This document shows, one piece after another, positions 5,962 through 7,331 of a stretch of 7,331 nt of DNA. Both the position numbers and the translations under genes were made by a program. Source of the DNA: Candidatus Woesearchaeota archaeon (GTDB lineage Archaea; Nanobdellota; Nanobdellia; Pacearchaeales; GW2011-AR1); the NCBI GenBank assembly GCA_012798335.1, contig JAAZNJ010000016.1, positions 1 through 7,331 of the forward strand, given 5' to 3'. Position 1 is the first letter of the stretch. Each line of letters opens with the position of its first letter. Below the pieces are notes generated by a model. That model searched no databases, had not been told where the DNA came from, and saw nothing but the letters and a program-made list of their open reading frames with translations.

Positions 5962-5973
5962 TTTAAAAATATA
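5962..5973 (+). promoter_or_regulatory. TATA-like box for rpsB
   Basis: TTTAAAAATATA lies 18-29 nt before ATG 5991, at the same spacing as the enolase box. It implies a leaderless mRNA starting at or next to 5991 and so argues against the upstream TTG at 5982 as the start. Confidence 0.55.
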
Positions 5974-5990
5974 CTTTTTCTTTGACTAAT

Positions 5991-6869
5991 ATGCCAAGAA
6001 AAAAGAAATCAGAAGAAGAGATTAACAATAGTAAAGATAAAGATATTAAAGAAGAAAATAAAAAAAATTTAGAAGAAGCTAAAAAGGAGTCTATTGAAAA
6101 AGAAAGTGAAATAAACAAAGACAAAGAAGAATTAAGAAAAAAACTTTTAGAAAGAGCAAAAGAATTACAAGAAGGAAAAATTGATCAAGTTATTAGTGAA
6201 GAATTAAAAGAAAAGGTTAAAGTTAAAAAAAGAGAAGATATGCTTATTCCCTTAGAGGAATATGTAAAAACAGGGATTTACATAGGTACAAAGGCAGTTA
6301 CTCCTATGATGAGACCTTTTGTTTATAGAAGAAGAGCAGATGGGCTTGCAATTTTTAATACAGATATAATTGATGATAAATTAAAAGAAGCTATTGAATA
6401 TATTTCTCAGTTTAATCCAGAGGACATTGTTTTAGTTTGTAAAAGACAAACTGGTTGGAGAACAGCAGAAATGCTTTCAAGATTAACAGGGATAAAAGTA
6501 TTCACAAAAAAATATCCTGCGGGAATATTAACAAACCCTTCTCTCCCAGATTTTTTCGAGAATGAATTAACAATAATAACAGATTCTTGGGTAGACAAAA
6601 ATGCATTAAATGATACTATTAAAGCAAATAAAAAAATTTTGATGATTTGTGATACAAATAATTTTTCACAGAAAGCAGATAAGATTATAATTGGTAATAA
6701 TAAAAGTGCAAAAAGTATTGGATTAATTTTCTATTTGTTGACAAGAGGATATTGTAAAAATAGAGGTATAGAAGTAGAAATTCCAGATTTAGATTGGTGG
6801 ACAAAAGAAGAAGATGCTCCTAAAGTATTGAATGAGAAAGATAAGGGTGATTCTAGATACGGAGTTTAA
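5991..6869 (+). CDS. rpsB: Small-subunit ribosomal protein uS2 with long charged N-terminal extension
   Basis: 292 residues from ATG 5991, against about 200-230 for most archaeal uS2. The S2 core spans about 84-260: MLIPLEEYVKTGIYIGTKAV (84-103), MMRPFVYRRRADGLAIFNTD (106-125), the VCKRQTGWR block (149-157), KYPAGILTNPSLPDFF (174-189), CDTNN (220-224) and NNKSAKSIGLIFYLLTRGY (236-254). Residues 1-82 are almost entirely Lys, Glu, Asp, Asn and Ile and probably helical or disordered. A TTG at 5982 would add three residues, but the TATA box spacing favours ATG 5991. An internal ATG at 6240 (M84) would give a core-only protein, but it has no promoter or convincing Shine-Dalgarno nearby. uS2 sits on the back of the small subunit near the mRNA exit. 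Its stop is 3 nt from the convergent zinc-ribbon gene. Confidence 0.93.
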   Translation: MPRKKKSEEEINNSKDKDIKEENKKNLEEAKKESIEKESEINKDKEELRKKLLERAKELQEGKIDQVISEELKEKVKVKKREDMLIPLEEYVKTGIYIGTKAVTPMMRPFVYRRRADGLAIFNTDIIDDKLKEAIEYISQFNPEDIVLVCKRQTGWRTAEMLSRLTGIKVFTKKYPAGILTNPSLPDFFENELTIITDSWVDKNALNDTIKANKKILMICDTNNFSQKADKIIIGNNKSAKSIGLIFYLLTRGYCKNRGIEVEIPDLDWWTKEEDAPKVLNEKDKGDSRYGV

Positions 6870-6870
6870 A

Positions 6871-6892
6871 TTTTATTCTTTCTCTACTTTTG
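6871..6892 (+). terminator. Pyrimidine-rich tract after rpsB, possible U-rich terminator
   Basis: Just after the rpsB stop the plus strand is almost all pyrimidine (TTTTATTCTTTCTCTACTTT), with several short T-runs. Archaeal termination often needs only U-rich tracts, so this could end the rpsB transcript within the 3' end of the convergent gene. No stem-loop is seen and the T-runs are short. Confidence 0.25.
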
Positions 6893-7085
6893 TTCCGCAT
6901 TCATGACAAAATTTTTCATTCTCATCTAAGATTGTGTTACAATTTTTACATTTGATTATTTTTTGTTTTGTTTCTATAACTGGTTTATAACCTTTTTTTC
7001 CAGAAATTAAAGCTCCAAATGCTTCTACAAAAGAACCTTCTTTTTGAATTTCATCCATCCTCTTTTGAACAAAATTTGCATCCAT
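6873..7085 (-). CDS. Small zinc-ribbon protein of unknown function
   Basis: 70 residues from ATG 7085-7083. The C-terminal half carries a single zinc ribbon, C46-x2-C49 and C60-x2-C63 (CKNCN...KFCHECGTK), with ten residues between the pairs; it would bind one zinc ion. The N-terminal half (MDANFVQKRMDEIQKEGSFVE) is likely helical, followed by FGALISGKKGYKP. There is no signal peptide or membrane segment. The ORF is believable because of the paired cysteines, codon use like its neighbours and a TATA-like box at leaderless spacing. It converges on rpsB with a 3-nt gap, so the two are not co-transcribed. Such ribbons occur in many archaeal proteins that bind nucleic acids or proteins, and nothing here narrows the role. 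Confidence 0.75.
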   Translation of the reverse strand: MDANFVQKRMDEIQKEGSFVEAFGALISGKKGYKPVIETKQKIIKCKNCNTILDENEKFCHECGTKVEKE

Positions 7086-7103
7086 ATTATAAAAAATAAA
7101 AGT

Positions 7104-7114
7104 TAATTTTTAAA
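7104..7114 (-). promoter_or_regulatory. TATA-like box for the zinc-ribbon gene
   Basis: On the minus strand this reads TTTAAAAATTA, 19-29 nt before the ATG at 7085. The spacing matches the enolase and rpsB boxes, and no Shine-Dalgarno precedes the ATG, so a leaderless transcript is likely. Confidence 0.5.
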
Positions 7115-7191
7115 GATTTGCATAAAATAAAGAAAAAAAATAGATGTATTATAAAAAAGAAAAAAATAAGTTTTATTGATGAAAAATCATA

Positions 7192-7208
7192 CGAAAGATT
7201 TATAAAGC
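7192..7208 (+). promoter_or_regulatory. BRE/TATA promoter at right edge
   Basis: CGAAAGA followed directly by TTTATAAAG fits the archaeal pattern of a purine-rich BRE next to a TTTAWA-type TATA box, better than any other box in this window. A start site would fall near 7228-7235. What follows is at most a 20-codon frame (ATG 7236, stop at 7296-7298), so the product is unknown. Confidence 0.5.
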
Positions 7209-7240
7209 TCTTTCTCTGAAACAATCTATATTAAAATGAG

Positions 7241-7273
7241 TACTTTAATACTGCATATAAAAACATTAAAGTA
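7241..7273. repeat. 9-bp perfect inverted repeat
   Basis: TACTTTAAT (7241-7249) and ATTAAAGTA (7265-7273) are perfect reverse complements separated by 15 nt. They lie just downstream of the predicted start site of the right-edge promoter, so they could form an RNA hairpin or an operator. The stem is mostly A-T, so chance is possible. Confidence 0.4.
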
Positions 7274-7331
7274 TGAGGTATGTAAAGCAGTCATTTAGTT
7301 GTAGTTCTTAATAATATTTTAGCCAATAGTC

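Larger units (their letters stand above)
7086..7331. other. Right-edge stretch without a convincing protein gene
   Basis: 246 bases. The first 30 or so hold the zinc-ribbon promoter (minus strand). Beyond that I see a plus-strand TATA-like TATTATAAAA (7147-7156), a C-box-like TGATGA (7177-7182), a BRE/TATA promoter (7192-7208), a CTGA (7216-7219) and an inverted repeat (7241-7273). The longest reading frames are trivial: 20 codons from ATG 7236 on plus and about 22 codons on minus. Either a small RNA lies here or this is the upstream region of a gene beyond the window. Confidence 0.5.

Noticed and set aside
5982..5990. TTG start for rpsB giving three extra residues
   Set aside because: Too close to the TATA-like box (5962-5973) and probably upstream of the RNA start; ATG 5991 is better.
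6407..6598. 63-codon open frame on the minus strand inside rpsB
   Set aside because: Opposite the conserved S2 core; no motifs and no promoter.
7236..7298. 20-codon frame MSTLILHIKTLKYEVCKAVI downstream of the right-edge promoter
   Set aside because: Too short and featureless to call as a gene; a frame of this length is expected by chance. Kept only as part of the right-edge finding.
7283..7331. Possible tRNA (a D-arm-like TTTAGTTGTAG near 7293-7303)
   Set aside because: No matching acceptor or anticodon stem, no TTC-arm sequence within the window, and far too AT-rich for an archaeal tRNA.
1..7331. CRISPR arrays, insertion sequences, integrase, toxin-antitoxin or defence genes
   Set aside because: None seen. 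There are no regularly spaced repeats and no transposase or integrase motifs; every sizeable gene except the zinc-ribbon protein is a recognised housekeeping gene.

Overview
The window is archaeal and very AT-rich (roughly 30% G+C by eye). It carries only housekeeping information-processing genes plus one glycolytic enzyme. Archaeal identity rests on an archaeal-type proteasome alpha subunit, a Pop5-type RNase P protein, SBDS, the three exosome proteins Rrp4/Rrp41/Rrp42, RpoK and an archaeal uS2, in an order long known for the archaeal exosome superoperon and the rpoK-eno-rpsB cluster. Lysine/glutamate-rich proteins, low-complexity appendages and abridged gene clusters suggest a small-genome DPANN-like lineage (Woesearchaeota/Pacearchaeota-like). 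That lineage call is inference, not proof.

Layout. Positions 1-176 (minus strand) hold the N-terminal 58 codons of an archaeal RNase J. A divergent promoter region (177-298) separates it from pop5/rnp2 (299-655). After 123 bp comes a six-gene operon whose genes touch or overlap: psmA (779-1504), SBDS (1501-2172), rrp4 (2174-2848), rrp41 (2850-3551), rrp42 (3548-4348) and rpoK (4350-4715). Successive spacings are -4, +1, +1, -4 and +1. Enolase (4780-5949) and rpsB (5991-6869) follow, each with its own TATA-like box about 20-29 nt before its ATG and no Shine-Dalgarno, so they are probably leaderless. A 70-residue zinc-ribbon protein (6873-7085, minus) converges on rpsB with a 3-nt gap. Positions 7086-7331 hold no convincing protein gene. 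They do contain a good plus-strand BRE/TATA promoter, a C/D-box-like sequence and an inverted repeat.

How the genes work together. The left half is an RNA-and-protein turnover hub. It has RNase J (5'-3' RNA decay), RNase P (tRNA 5' maturation), the exosome core (3'-5' RNA decay and tailing), the 20S proteasome alpha ring and SBDS (60S-type subunit maturation). The right half couples an RNA polymerase subunit, enolase and a small-subunit ribosomal protein, which is a familiar archaeal arrangement. Here the two conserved clusters are fused directly at rrp42/rpoK. Genes usually found at those cluster edges (rpp30, eL15, eL43, rpoN, uS9, uL13) are absent from the window.

I did not find a wholly new system. 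The most noteworthy points are the superoperon junction, an enlarged catalytic loop in Rrp41, long charged tails on RpoK and uS2, a divergent enolase active-site loop, a possible leader peptide before psmA, and possible small-RNA signals at the right edge.
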